DNA of 9,907 nt from Actinomycetota bacterium. Lineage in GTDB: Bacteria; Actinomycetota; Actinomycetes; Actinomycetales; Microbacteriaceae. Location of the stretch: NCBI GenBank assembly GCA_009703545.1, contig WLFX01000024.1, forward strand, positions 1-9,907. The letters are read 5' to 3'. The notes below the pieces were generated by a model, which made no database searches, was not told where the DNA came from, and worked only from the letters and a program-made list of their open reading frames with translations. The position numbers and the translations under genes are program-made. This document shows positions 1 to 5,697 of this stretch, piece by piece (position 1 is the first letter of the stretch; each line of letters opens with the position of its first letter).

Positions 1-587
1 ATCTCGGGATCAGGCCACCACCGAACGCGTGTTCCCGTTACTCCTTTCGCGGCTTTGCCCACGATACGTAACTCAGAGTTATCGATATAGGGCGTGAACG
101 GTGAGCGCGGCCCGTGTCCCGCGCTGTCATCGAAAGTTCCGGGTTCACCCCGATGGAACGACATCGCGTAGGTCGAACCGTTACGGTCGACAAAAACGTC
201 GAGGCGTTCACTGAGTGCGTTGACCACCGACGCTCCGACACCGTGCAGCCCGCCCGATGCCGTGTAGGAACCGGACCCGAACTTGCCACCCGCATGCAGT
301 TTGGTGAACACCACTTCGACGCCCGAAAGGCCCGTGCGAGGTTCAATGTCGACCGGGATTCCTCGACCCGTGTCATGAACCTCGACGCTGCCATCGGGGT
401 GAAGCGTGACGCCGATTGATGAACCGTGTCCCGCCAGAGCCTCGTCCACCGAGTTGTCGATGACTTCCCACAGACAATGCATGAGTCCACGTTCGTCCGT
501 CGAACCGATGTACATTCCCGGGCGCTTCCGCACCGCCTCGAGCCCTTCAAGGACGCTGAGGTGGCGGGCGGAATATTCGGTAGACAT
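1..587 (-). CDS. parE: DNA topoisomerase IV subunit B (ParE), N-terminal part, cut by window edge
   Basis: This is the ATPase subunit of topoisomerase IV, which with ParC unlinks daughter chromosomes and relaxes supercoils using ATP. I translated the minus strand from ATG at 587; 195 codons stay open to the window edge. The protein begins [20 protein letters not shown] and carries the GHKL (Bergerat) ATPase motifs: the N-box [10 protein letters not shown] (residues 41-50, with Asp44-Asn45), DTGRGIP (72-78), and the glycine-rich lid [15 protein letters not shown] (112-126), preceded by [12 protein letters not shown] (97-108). The transducer, TOPRIM and C-terminal regions lie outside the window. 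GyrB has the same motifs. I prefer ParE because the wording of the N-terminus is that of actinobacterial ParE and because sigA and a DUF7455 gene lie nearby, as in other Actinobacteria. A GAAGG ribosome site lies about 8 bases before the ATG. A TAAATT hexamer (679-674, minus) could be a -10 box, but no -35 is visible. Confidence 0.9.
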   Translation of the reverse strand, partial: MSTEYSARHLSVLEGLEAVRKRPGMYIGSTDERGLMHCLWEVIDNSVDEALAGHGSSIGVTLHPDGSVEVHDTGRGIPVDIEPRTGLSGVEVVFTKLHAGGKFGSGSYTASGGLHGVGASVVNALSERLDVFVDRNGSTYAMSFHRGEPGTFDDSAGHGPRSPFTPYIDNSELRIVGKAAKGVTGTRVRWWPDPE

Positions 588-747
588 TGATGAAACCTTC
601 GCTGACGGGGACGTGTCCAACCCTAAGCGAGGCTGCGGCGGCTAACAGGCAGGCTCTCCGCGACTGTGAACAAAATTTACGCCCATGGCGAAACGGGGTG
701 ATTTTCGGACGGGAATGTCCGTGTCTCGTGATGGAATAGAGACATCG

Positions 748-753
748 AAAGGA
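748..753 (+). promoter_or_regulatory. Ribosome binding site that decides the DUF7455 start
   Basis: AAAGGA ends on the A of an ATG at 753, leaving no spacing for that codon. It lies 5 bases before the next in-frame ATG at 759, a normal spacing. This favours 759 as the start and removes two codons from the longer reading. Confidence 0.55.
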
Positions 754-758
754 TGTCC

Positions 759-983
759 ATGACCACTACGCACTCCCCCTCTGAAACCGCCACCGCACCT
801 GAACTCAGTTCACTCGATCGATGCGATTCCTGCGGAGCACAGGCCTATGTGCGTGTTCGTCTTCAGTCCGGTGAGCTCTTCTTTTGCGGACACCACGCGA
901 GCGAGGTCAAGTTGGCGCTCGCTGAGACGGCGATGGAATGGCTCGACGAAACAGACCGCCTCATAGCGGACGAATCAATTTAG
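759..983 (+). CDS. DUF7455-type small zinc-binding-like protein
   Basis: A 74-residue protein of unknown function resembling the small actinobacterial proteins grouped as DUF7455, which are often found beside the principal sigma factor and parE. After a low-complexity Thr/Ser/Pro/Ala N-terminus (residues 1-19) comes LDRCDSCGAQAYVRV, then ELFFCGHH. Cys22, Cys25, Cys43 and His45 or His46 form a C-x2-C ... C-x-H-H pattern that would suit one zinc ion. The C-terminal third (EVKLALAETAMEWLDETDRL) looks like an amphipathic helix. There is no signal peptide or membrane segment, so it is probably cytoplasmic. It diverges from parE and converges on the gatD-like gene, with only 45 bases between the two stops. 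A longer start at 753 is possible but has no usable ribosome site. The family call is from memory of the motif and neighbourhood; any role in transcription is a guess from context. Confidence 0.75.
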   Translation: MTTTHSPSETATAPELSSLDRCDSCGAQAYVRVRLQSGELFFCGHHASEVKLALAETAMEWLDETDRLIADESI

Positions 984-1028
984 CGAATTTTTTTCGAGAT
1001 GCTGCTTTAGATCATTCAGCGCAATGGA

Positions 1029-1775
1029 CTAACGCGTGACACGCTCGAACGCGGACCACGTTCGATTATCTTGAAACTCACGAAGTCGAGCGTCATAGGC
1101 CGCAAGCGCAAAATCCTTCAGCGCGAGTTCTGGTTTTCGCGACGGAACCAGGGACGAGACGAGCCACTCGGTGAGATGCGGGTTCATCACTAGGACCGGC
1201 CCGATCAATGACGTGCCGATGAAATTGTTGACCCGGACACCCTCCACGTGTGTTGTCGTGTTTCTGCCAATGCCACGAGTCGTAGTCATGAAGCCCGGTG
1301 TCTCGGGAGAATCCGAGACCATTGAAAATTGAGATTTGTAACCGACAATCGGCTGTGACACTCCGTCGAACGACCCCATCACTTTTCCGGTGTAACGATT
1401 GAACATTCGCACGTCGCTCGAAAAATCGAAAATCCCCACGCCCGGTATGTCGTAATTCATCTCGGAGTTAACAATGCGCGAGCCCAGACATTCCATCGCG
1501 TTATGCGTAAACAGAAAATGTGTTCCCGATTGAATGAGTTCTTCGATTCGTGCTTTGAACGGCGTGAGTCGCGCAATTGCACGCATCTGTCCTTTTTCCG
1601 TGAGCGGTCCTAGATACACCAAATCGACTTTTCCAGAAACGAATGCGGGAGTTTCGTTCAAACCTGTGCGAACAACTTGCGCCTTCGGAATACACCGTGC
1701 AAGGTACTCGATGTTCGCATTGTCCCCGTGCAAATTCGCGATCTCGGGGTACAACATCTCTATCGTGAGCGTCAC
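1029..1775 (-). CDS. GatD-like glutamine amidotransferase homologue lacking catalytic residues
   Basis: This 248-residue protein has the overall layout of GatD, the class I glutaminase that feeds ammonia to MurT for amidating D-Glu of the peptidoglycan stem. Seen: MLYPEIANLHGDNANIEYLAR (residues 7-27) matches the usual start with its GD-x-x-N motif. DLVYLGPLTEKGQ (51-63) stands where GatD has a GGG loop. FLFTHNAMECLG (87-98) stands where GatD has a CGGYQ-type nucleophile elbow. FNRYTG (125-130) keeps the conserved NR. VGYKSQ (144-149) replaces GFENHGG. FIGTSLIGPVLVMNP (186-200) replaces the GTYLHGP motif. So the nucleophile Cys is His91 and the catalytic His is Ile191; Cys96 is five residues off position. 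Glutaminase activity is therefore unlikely. The reading frame is intact and the flanking motifs are kept, which argues against a decaying pseudogene. The start is GTG (1775-1773), overlapping the murT stop as GTGA, with GGAG 8 bases upstream. It may be a scaffold subunit of the MurT-like ligase. Confidence 0.8.
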   Translation of the reverse strand: MTLTIEMLYPEIANLHGDNANIEYLARCIPKAQVVRTGLNETPAFVSGKVDLVYLGPLTEKGQMRAIARLTPFKARIEELIQSGTHFLFTHNAMECLGSRIVNSEMNYDIPGVGIFDFSSDVRMFNRYTGKVMGSFDGVSQPIVGYKSQFSMVSDSPETPGFMTTTRGIGRNTTTHVEGVRVNNFIGTSLIGPVLVMNPHLTEWLVSSLVPSRKPELALKDFALAAYDARLREFQDNRTWSAFERVTR

Positions 1776-3196
1776 GAGGTCTTCTCCAGCAGGCGTGTCC
1801 GCAGTGTCCGTTGGACAGCATCCCCTGTCACCTCGGCGTTGTGATTGCTGTACAAATTGAACACCACATCGACGTTGTCGAGGGGCGCAAGATCTGCACC
1901 GTGGGTTTCCGATTCGACCACAACGATTTTCTTGGGGTCGACGCCCGCCATGGCCAGTCGGAATGCCTGATCGTGACGACGGACTCCGCCGACGTAAATC
2001 GCGGTTATCGATGGGTCCGCGAGATATTCGTAATCCGCGTCATAGGTCCACGCCGTATTCTCGACTCCGTCGAAGCGGTCAGTTGTTTCGTCGATTGCGA
2101 GCAAGACAATCTTGTTGCCGGGCACCGAGCAAATGTGCTCAAATGCTCGCGAGACGGCCACTCCAACGAGTCCTTTCGTGAGCAATCGAACAATTCGCAC
2201 ACCACCCGCCGTTTCGTCCGCAAAACGGCTCGACGGCGGCGTTAGCGATTCGACGATTGAACCAATCATTTGCGGCGCGACGTCGAGTACGTCGAGCGTA
2301 GCTGCGACGGCCGCCAGGTTATAGACGTTGACAATGCTGTCATTCACCACGCGAATGTTCACCGTCTCAGAGTTGATCGTGAGCGCACTCAACCCAGTTG
2401 CGGCGTCGACCAGTGATACACGTGTATCGGCCGAGGGCGAGTTAAACCCACACGCTGAACAGTGGACGCGCCCGATGTGGTTAAACCGCCAAAAGTCCCA
2501 TTCGAGGCGTTCGTCACACCGCGGACAAATCGATGCATCCACAGCAGAACCACTTGGCTCCCGGGGTTCATCACCCTTCGGGTCGACTCCAAAAAACTCG
2601 CGACGGTTCGAATCACTGCCGAGCGACGACGTGATGAGATCATCGGCATTCAGCACCAAAGTCGTTGTCGGCGATAACGCTGACGACAAAATCCACGCGA
2701 TGAATTCGGGATGCGCATTTCGTTTTATGGAATCGCGGGTGAGATTCGTGCACACAACGATGTTCGGGGCTAATTCTGGTAGCACTCGCAACGCGGAACG
2801 TTCATCCATCTCGACCACAGCGACGTCACTTCGACATCTCCCCCACATCGTGACTCCGTCGATGAGGGTGGCGACGATTCCATCGCGGAGATTCGAACCG
2901 GCTCTGTTGCTTGACACTCGAAATCCGAGGGCTTCAAGTGAATCGGCGAGCAGATTAGTTGTCGTGGTTTTTCCATTGGTGCCCGTGACGACAATCACCG
3001 TGTTGGGCCGACCGATGACGCACAGCAGATTGGGGCAAACCCACAGAGCGACGCGGCCAGGGACGTGCGTCCCTTCACGACCGAGCAACCTGAGAACAAT
3101 TCCGGCGCATTTTCCAAGCCACACCGCGGCGAGTGCGCGCAACCCATATCGCGGTCCGTGGCGATCGCCAGATACAGGGACCGTCGGTTCGGTCAT
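1772..3196 (-). CDS. murT: MurT-like Mur ligase (lipid II D-Glu alpha-carboxyl ligase family)
   Basis: A 474-residue cytoplasmic Mur-ligase-type protein. Canonical MurT uses ATP to activate the alpha-carboxyl of D-Glu in lipid II and couples it to ammonia from GatD. Seen: the P-loop TGTNGKTTTT (residues 71-80); VAVVEMDE (125-132) and VVCTNLTRDSIKR (147-159) of the central domain; a MurT-type zinc ribbon inserted there, with Cys224/Cys227 and Cys246/Cys249; then the C-terminal DUF1727 domain with AWTYDADYEYL (382-392), where Asp386 fits the essential Asp of S. aureus MurT. From memory, other sites are unlike canonical MurT: RLLTKGLVGVA (337-347) where KNPAG is usual, and LLAIDETTDRFDGVEN (365-380) where an ND..ADGRD pattern is usual. 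It is somewhat longer than typical MurT. Its ATG shares one base with the sigA stop (TAATG) and has no strong ribosome site of its own, so translation is probably coupled. Its last codon overlaps the GatD-like start. The substrate may differ from ammonia, because the partner lacks glutaminase residues. Confidence 0.85.
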   Translation of the reverse strand: MTEPTVPVSGDRHGPRYGLRALAAVWLGKCAGIVLRLLGREGTHVPGRVALWVCPNLLCVIGRPNTVIVVTGTNGKTTTTNLLADSLEALGFRVSSNRAGSNLRDGIVATLIDGVTMWGRCRSDVAVVEMDERSALRVLPELAPNIVVCTNLTRDSIKRNAHPEFIAWILSSALSPTTTLVLNADDLITSSLGSDSNRREFFGVDPKGDEPREPSGSAVDASICPRCDERLEWDFWRFNHIGRVHCSACGFNSPSADTRVSLVDAATGLSALTINSETVNIRVVNDSIVNVYNLAAVAATLDVLDVAPQMIGSIVESLTPPSSRFADETAGGVRIVRLLTKGLVGVAVSRAFEHICSVPGNKIVLLAIDETTDRFDGVENTAWTYDADYEYLADPSITAIYVGGVRRHDQAFRLAMAGVDPKKIVVVESETHGADLAPLDNVDVVFNLYSNHNAEVTGDAVQRTLRTRLLEKTS

Positions 3197-4650
3197 TACT
3201 CGAGGAACTCGCGAATGGTGACAGAGCGAGATGGGTGACGCAGTTTTGTCATTGTCTTTGACTCGATCTGACGAATACGCTCGCGCGTCACACCGAAGGT
3301 CTCACCGATTTGGTCGAGCGTCTTGGGGATACCGTCACCGAGTCCATAGCGCATGCGGATGACACCAGATTCTCGCTCGGACAACGAATCAAGGACTGAC
3401 TCTAACGCGACCAACAACATACGGTTTGCCACGGCGTCAAGTGGAACAATCGCCTCGGTGTCCTCAATGAGGTCGCCGAATTCCGAGTCCCCGTCTTCAC
3501 CGAGAGGAGTGTGCAGCGAGATGGGCTCGCGACCATATTTCTGAACCTCAACGACTTTTTCTGGTGTCATGTCCAATTCGTTCGCTAATTCTTCGGGAGT
3601 CGGCTCACGACCAAAATCCTGGAGCAACTGGCGCTGTACGCGAGCGAGTTTGTTAATCACCTCGACCATGTGAACAGGGATACGAATAGTTCGGGCCTGG
3701 TCGGCCATTGCGCGCGTGATCGCTTGGCGAATCCACCAGGTCGCGTAGGTCGAAAACTTGAATCCTTTGGTGTAATCGAACTTTTCTACCGCGCGAATCA
3801 AACCAAGGTTTCCCTCTTGAATGAGGTCGAGAAACTGCATTCCCCGTCCCGTGTAGCGCTTCGCAAGCGAAACGACCAGTCGAAGGTTGGCCTCCAGGAG
3901 GTGGCGCTTTGCGCGCTCGCCGTCGTCTGCGATAATCCGGTATTCGCGGCCTTCGCGGCTCTTCTGCTTGGCTCCCGAGAGTTTGGCCCACTTCTCTTCC
4001 GCGAACAAACCAGCTTCAATTCGCAGTGCGAGCGTTACTTCTTGTTCCGCGTTGAGGAGCGCAACCTTGCCAATTTGTTTGAGGTAGTCCTTAACCGGGT
4101 CAGCGGTCGCACCCGTAATCATTGTCGAGACCGATGGAATCTCGTCATCACCGGAGGAAATGTGGATCGCGTCCGCTGGCAACGTCGCCGTCAGTGCCGT
4201 CTTGACATCTTCGGCTTCGTCGTCCGTGAGTTCGATAACCTCGTCACCGGAAGGAACACTGGTGTCTTCGACCTCGATGATGTTGTCGTCGCCAACCACG
4301 ACGACGACGTCGAACTCTTCGTCACCGATTAAGTCTGCGTCATCGAAGCCTAAATCTTTCGCGAGGTTTGCAATGGCAGGAACCTTCTTTGTCGCAGTTG
4401 TCGAGGGCGACTTCGCTGGGGTTTTCGCGGCGGGCTTCGCAGGAGCTTTCGCGGCCGGCTTCACGGGAGCTTTCGCGGCCGGCTTCACGGGAGCTTTCGC
4501 TGCCGGCTTCGCAGGAGCTTTCGCGGCCGGCTTCGCAGGAGCTTTCGCGGCCGGCTTCGCAGGAGCTTTCGCGGCCGGCTTCACGGGAACAACCTCTTCG
4601 ATCTTGCTCTTTCGATTAAAAAGATTGAAAAGTCGGGGGGCATCAGCCAT
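3196..4650 (-). CDS. sigA: RNA polymerase principal sigma factor SigA (RpoD/HrdB family)
   Basis: The housekeeping sigma-70 factor, which directs RNA polymerase to -10/-35 promoters. It has 484 residues. Residues 1-23 precede seven copies of an eight-residue KPAAKAP(A/V) repeat (24-79), a very basic flexible tail. An acidic stretch follows (about 101-170, including a run of five Val). Region 1.2 begins at [11 protein letters not shown] (184-194). Region 2 covers 250-320, with [39 protein letters not shown] and [13 protein letters not shown] (299-311). Region 3 follows, with [18 protein letters not shown] (380-397) in 3.2. Region 4.2 has [20 protein letters not shown] (444-463), and the protein ends REFLE. 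ATG at 4650 has AGAGGA seven bases upstream. It is the first gene of a tight sigA-murT-gatD run. A hairpin lies 30 bases upstream, between it and the PAC2 gene. Two-repeat or alternative sigma factors lack region 1.2 and this C-terminus, so the principal assignment is firm. Confidence 0.97.
   Translation of the reverse strand: MADAPRLFNLFNRKSKIEEVVPVKPAAKAPAKPAAKAPAKPAAKAPAKPAAKAPVKPAAKAPVKPAAKAPAKPAAKTPAKSPSTTATKKVPAIANLAKDLGFDDADLIGDEEFDVVVVVGDDNIIEVEDTSVPSGDEVIELTDDEAEDVKTALTATLPADAIHISSGDDEIPSVSTMITGATADPVKDYLKQIGKVALLNAEQEVTLALRIEAGLFAEEKWAKLSGAKQKSREGREYRIIADDGERAKRHLLEANLRLVVSLAKRYTGRGMQFLDLIQEGNLGLIRAVEKFDYTKGFKFSTYATWWIRQAITRAMADQARTIRIPVHMVEVINKLARVQRQLLQDFGREPTPEELANELDMTPEKVVEVQKYGREPISLHTPLGEDGDSEFGDLIEDTEAIVPLDAVANRMLLVALESVLDSLSERESGVIRMRYGLGDGIPKTLDQIGETFGVTRERIRQIESKTMTKLRHPSRSVTIREFLE
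4411..4588 (-). repeat. 24-bp in-frame tandem repeat in the sigA N-terminus
   Basis: Seven consecutive 24-base units (4411-4578) plus a partial eighth (to 4588). Four units are identical on the plus strand (4435-4458, 4507-4530, 4531-4554, 4555-4578). The others differ at a few bases: two carry ACGGGA instead of GCAGGA, giving Val rather than Ala, and the last unit read in the gene direction is the most diverged. Each unit encodes one KPAAKAP(A/V) step. The near-identity of bases, not only residues, points to recent expansion or ongoing homogenisation. Confidence 0.95.
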
Positions 4651-4679
4651 GAAGATTTCCTCTTTCGGGCAGTAGAAAC

Positions 4680-4714
4680 CCCCGTGTCAAATCGGCTGGG
4701 CCGCTGACTCGGGG
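4680..4714 (-). terminator. Composite hairpin between the PAC2 gene and sigA
   Basis: A three-part inverted repeat of 13 base pairs. On the plus strand CCCCG (4680-4684) pairs with CGGGG (4710-4714); after a T/T mismatch GTCA (4686-4689) pairs with TGAC (4705-4708); after a small asymmetric bulge CGGC (4693-4696) pairs with GCCG (4700-4703) around a three-base loop. In the minus direction it begins 29 bases past the PAC2 stop and is followed by GGTTTCT, a poor U-tract. It could be a weak terminator for PAC2, or a leader structure for sigA if transcription starts upstream of it. Confidence 0.55.
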
Positions 4715-4743
4715 TCTTTCAGTTGACAGGTTACCACGGCCGA

Positions 4744-5649
4744 CTAGTCGTCCGAGTTACCACGTGTACGCAGGAAGTTTTCCAGTTCGGTCGCGATGCT
4801 CTCGGCACTAGGAAACTGCCCTTCGTCGTCGACGAACGGTGACGGAGTCGGGTTGTCGAGCATGTACGTGTCGTGACGACTTTCCAAATTCGTGATGAGT
4901 TTCGCGAGTTCGTCGTTGTCGGCAACTTGATCGGCAATCCCCGTGAGGAACTCCCGACCCGTTTCTCTCAACGCATCGGTTTGCAGCGATATTCCCGTGC
5001 CCGTCGTGATTGCATCGACCACTGCGAGGGTTCCAGCTGGGTATTCGGCGTCCGCCAGGTAGTGGGGAATCAACAGCACAAAACCCGCAACAGGGTGTTC
5101 CAGTTTGGTGAGCATGAACTCGACCAAGTGAACGAAAGTTCCTGGTACTTCGGTCGTAGGTTTCCAGACCGAATACTGTTCGATCAGGTCTTCTCGATTT
5201 CCGCTCACGGTCATACCAACCGGTCGAGTGTGCGGAACGGGCATCGGGATTGCGTGGACCCACATTGTCTCGGAGGTTTCGAACTTCTCAATCGCCGTGA
5301 CAACAGCTTCTGCGGCAGCTTCCCATCGATAATCCGGCTCGTAACCGGTCAACAACAAAAACTGCTCTCCCAGTTCATCGGTCACCAGTCTCAGAATCAG
5401 TTCCGGCGGGCGGTAATCCGTCAGGCGCGTTTGTTCAAATGTGAAGGTTGGGCGGCGGGCGCGATAATCCAACAACTCGTCATTATCGAACACCCACACG
5501 CGCTCGTGCGTTGTCGAGTCAAGGAGGTGGCGCGCCGCCGTTGCAACGGACCGGCCAGCATCGATGAACCCGGTGAGCAAAATCACGAGCGGCAAACCGC
5601 GGGGCACATCGATACCCATCTCTCGATACACCAGTCGACCCACGCTCAT
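4744..5649 (-). CDS. PAC2 family protein
   Basis: A 301-residue protein of the PAC2 (proteasome assembly chaperone 2-like) family common in Actinobacteria; its biochemical role there is not established. Seen: VILLTGFIDAGRSVATAARHL (residues 22-42), matching the family's opening strand and G-x-x-DAG motif; VWVFDNDELLDYRARRPTFTF (51-71); the LLLTGYEPDYRWE segment (98-110); VGMTVSGNREDL (144-155); and VLLIPHYLADAEYPAGTLAVVDAI (191-214), a hallmark stretch. A helical C-terminus (225-260) ends in an acidic, Pro-rich tail. There is no signal peptide. The ATG at 5649 is preceded directly by GGAGGT with no spacing, so if a ribosome site is used a GTG at 5643 would fit better. However, TAGCAT six bases before the ATG fits a leaderless start at 5649, which I keep. 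It lies upstream of sigA on the same strand, separated by 93 bases and a hairpin, and diverges from pepA. Confidence 0.85.
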   Translation of the reverse strand: MSVGRLVYREMGIDVPRGLPLVILLTGFIDAGRSVATAARHLLDSTTHERVWVFDNDELLDYRARRPTFTFEQTRLTDYRPPELILRLVTDELGEQFLLLTGYEPDYRWEAAAEAVVTAIEKFETSETMWVHAIPMPVPHTRPVGMTVSGNREDLIEQYSVWKPTTEVPGTFVHLVEFMLTKLEHPVAGFVLLIPHYLADAEYPAGTLAVVDAITTGTGISLQTDALRETGREFLTGIADQVADNDELAKLITNLESRHDTYMLDNPTPSPFVDDEGQFPSAESIATELENFLRTRGNSDD

Positions 5650-5655
5650 ACCTCC

Positions 5656-5661
5656 ATGCTA
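5656..5661 (-). promoter_or_regulatory. Candidate -10 box of the PAC2 gene (leaderless start)
   Basis: TAGCAT on the minus strand (TAnnnT consensus) is followed by six bases (GGAGGT) and then ATG, so transcription would begin at or next to the start codon. No convincing -35 element is visible. Confidence 0.4.
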
Positions 5662-5685
5662 CGGCGGTATCCAATACGTCTCGCC

Positions 5686-5691
5686 TACGCT
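5686..5691 (+). promoter_or_regulatory. Candidate -10 box of pepA (leaderless start)
   Basis: TACGCT (TAnnnT) is followed by six bases (GGAGCT) and then the pepA ATG at 5698, giving a predicted start of transcription at or next to the start codon. GGAG lies only two bases before the ATG, too close for ordinary ribosome-site use. No clear -35 element is visible. Confidence 0.4.
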
Positions 5692-5697
5692 GGAGCT

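Noticed and set aside
984..1000. A run of seven T (988-994) just after the DUF7455 stop as a terminator.
   Set aside because: Only a 4-bp CGAA/TTCG pairing made partly of the T-run itself is present; no GC-rich stem precedes it.
2328..3221. A 297-codon plus-strand open frame.
   Set aside because: It lies opposite murT, which has a P-loop and zinc ribbon; the product is Arg/Ser/Thr-rich with no recognisable motif.
4160..4675. A plus-strand open frame with a repetitive AFAAGFAG pattern that resembles a glycine/alanine-rich structural protein.
   Set aside because: It is the exact antisense of the KPAAKAP repeats of sigA; the periodicity comes from the repeat DNA.
4685..4690. TTGACA on the minus strand as a perfect -35 box for sigA.
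   Set aside because: No -10-like hexamer lies 16-18 bases downstream before the ribosome site, and the hexamer is part of a hairpin arm.
4873..5697. The pepA reading frame stays open upstream for about 275 codons opposite the PAC2 gene, which would give a 764-residue protein.
   Set aside because: The upstream part is antisense to a well-supported PAC2 gene, shows no recognisable domain, and leucyl aminopeptidase homology and a promoter-like box begin at 5698.
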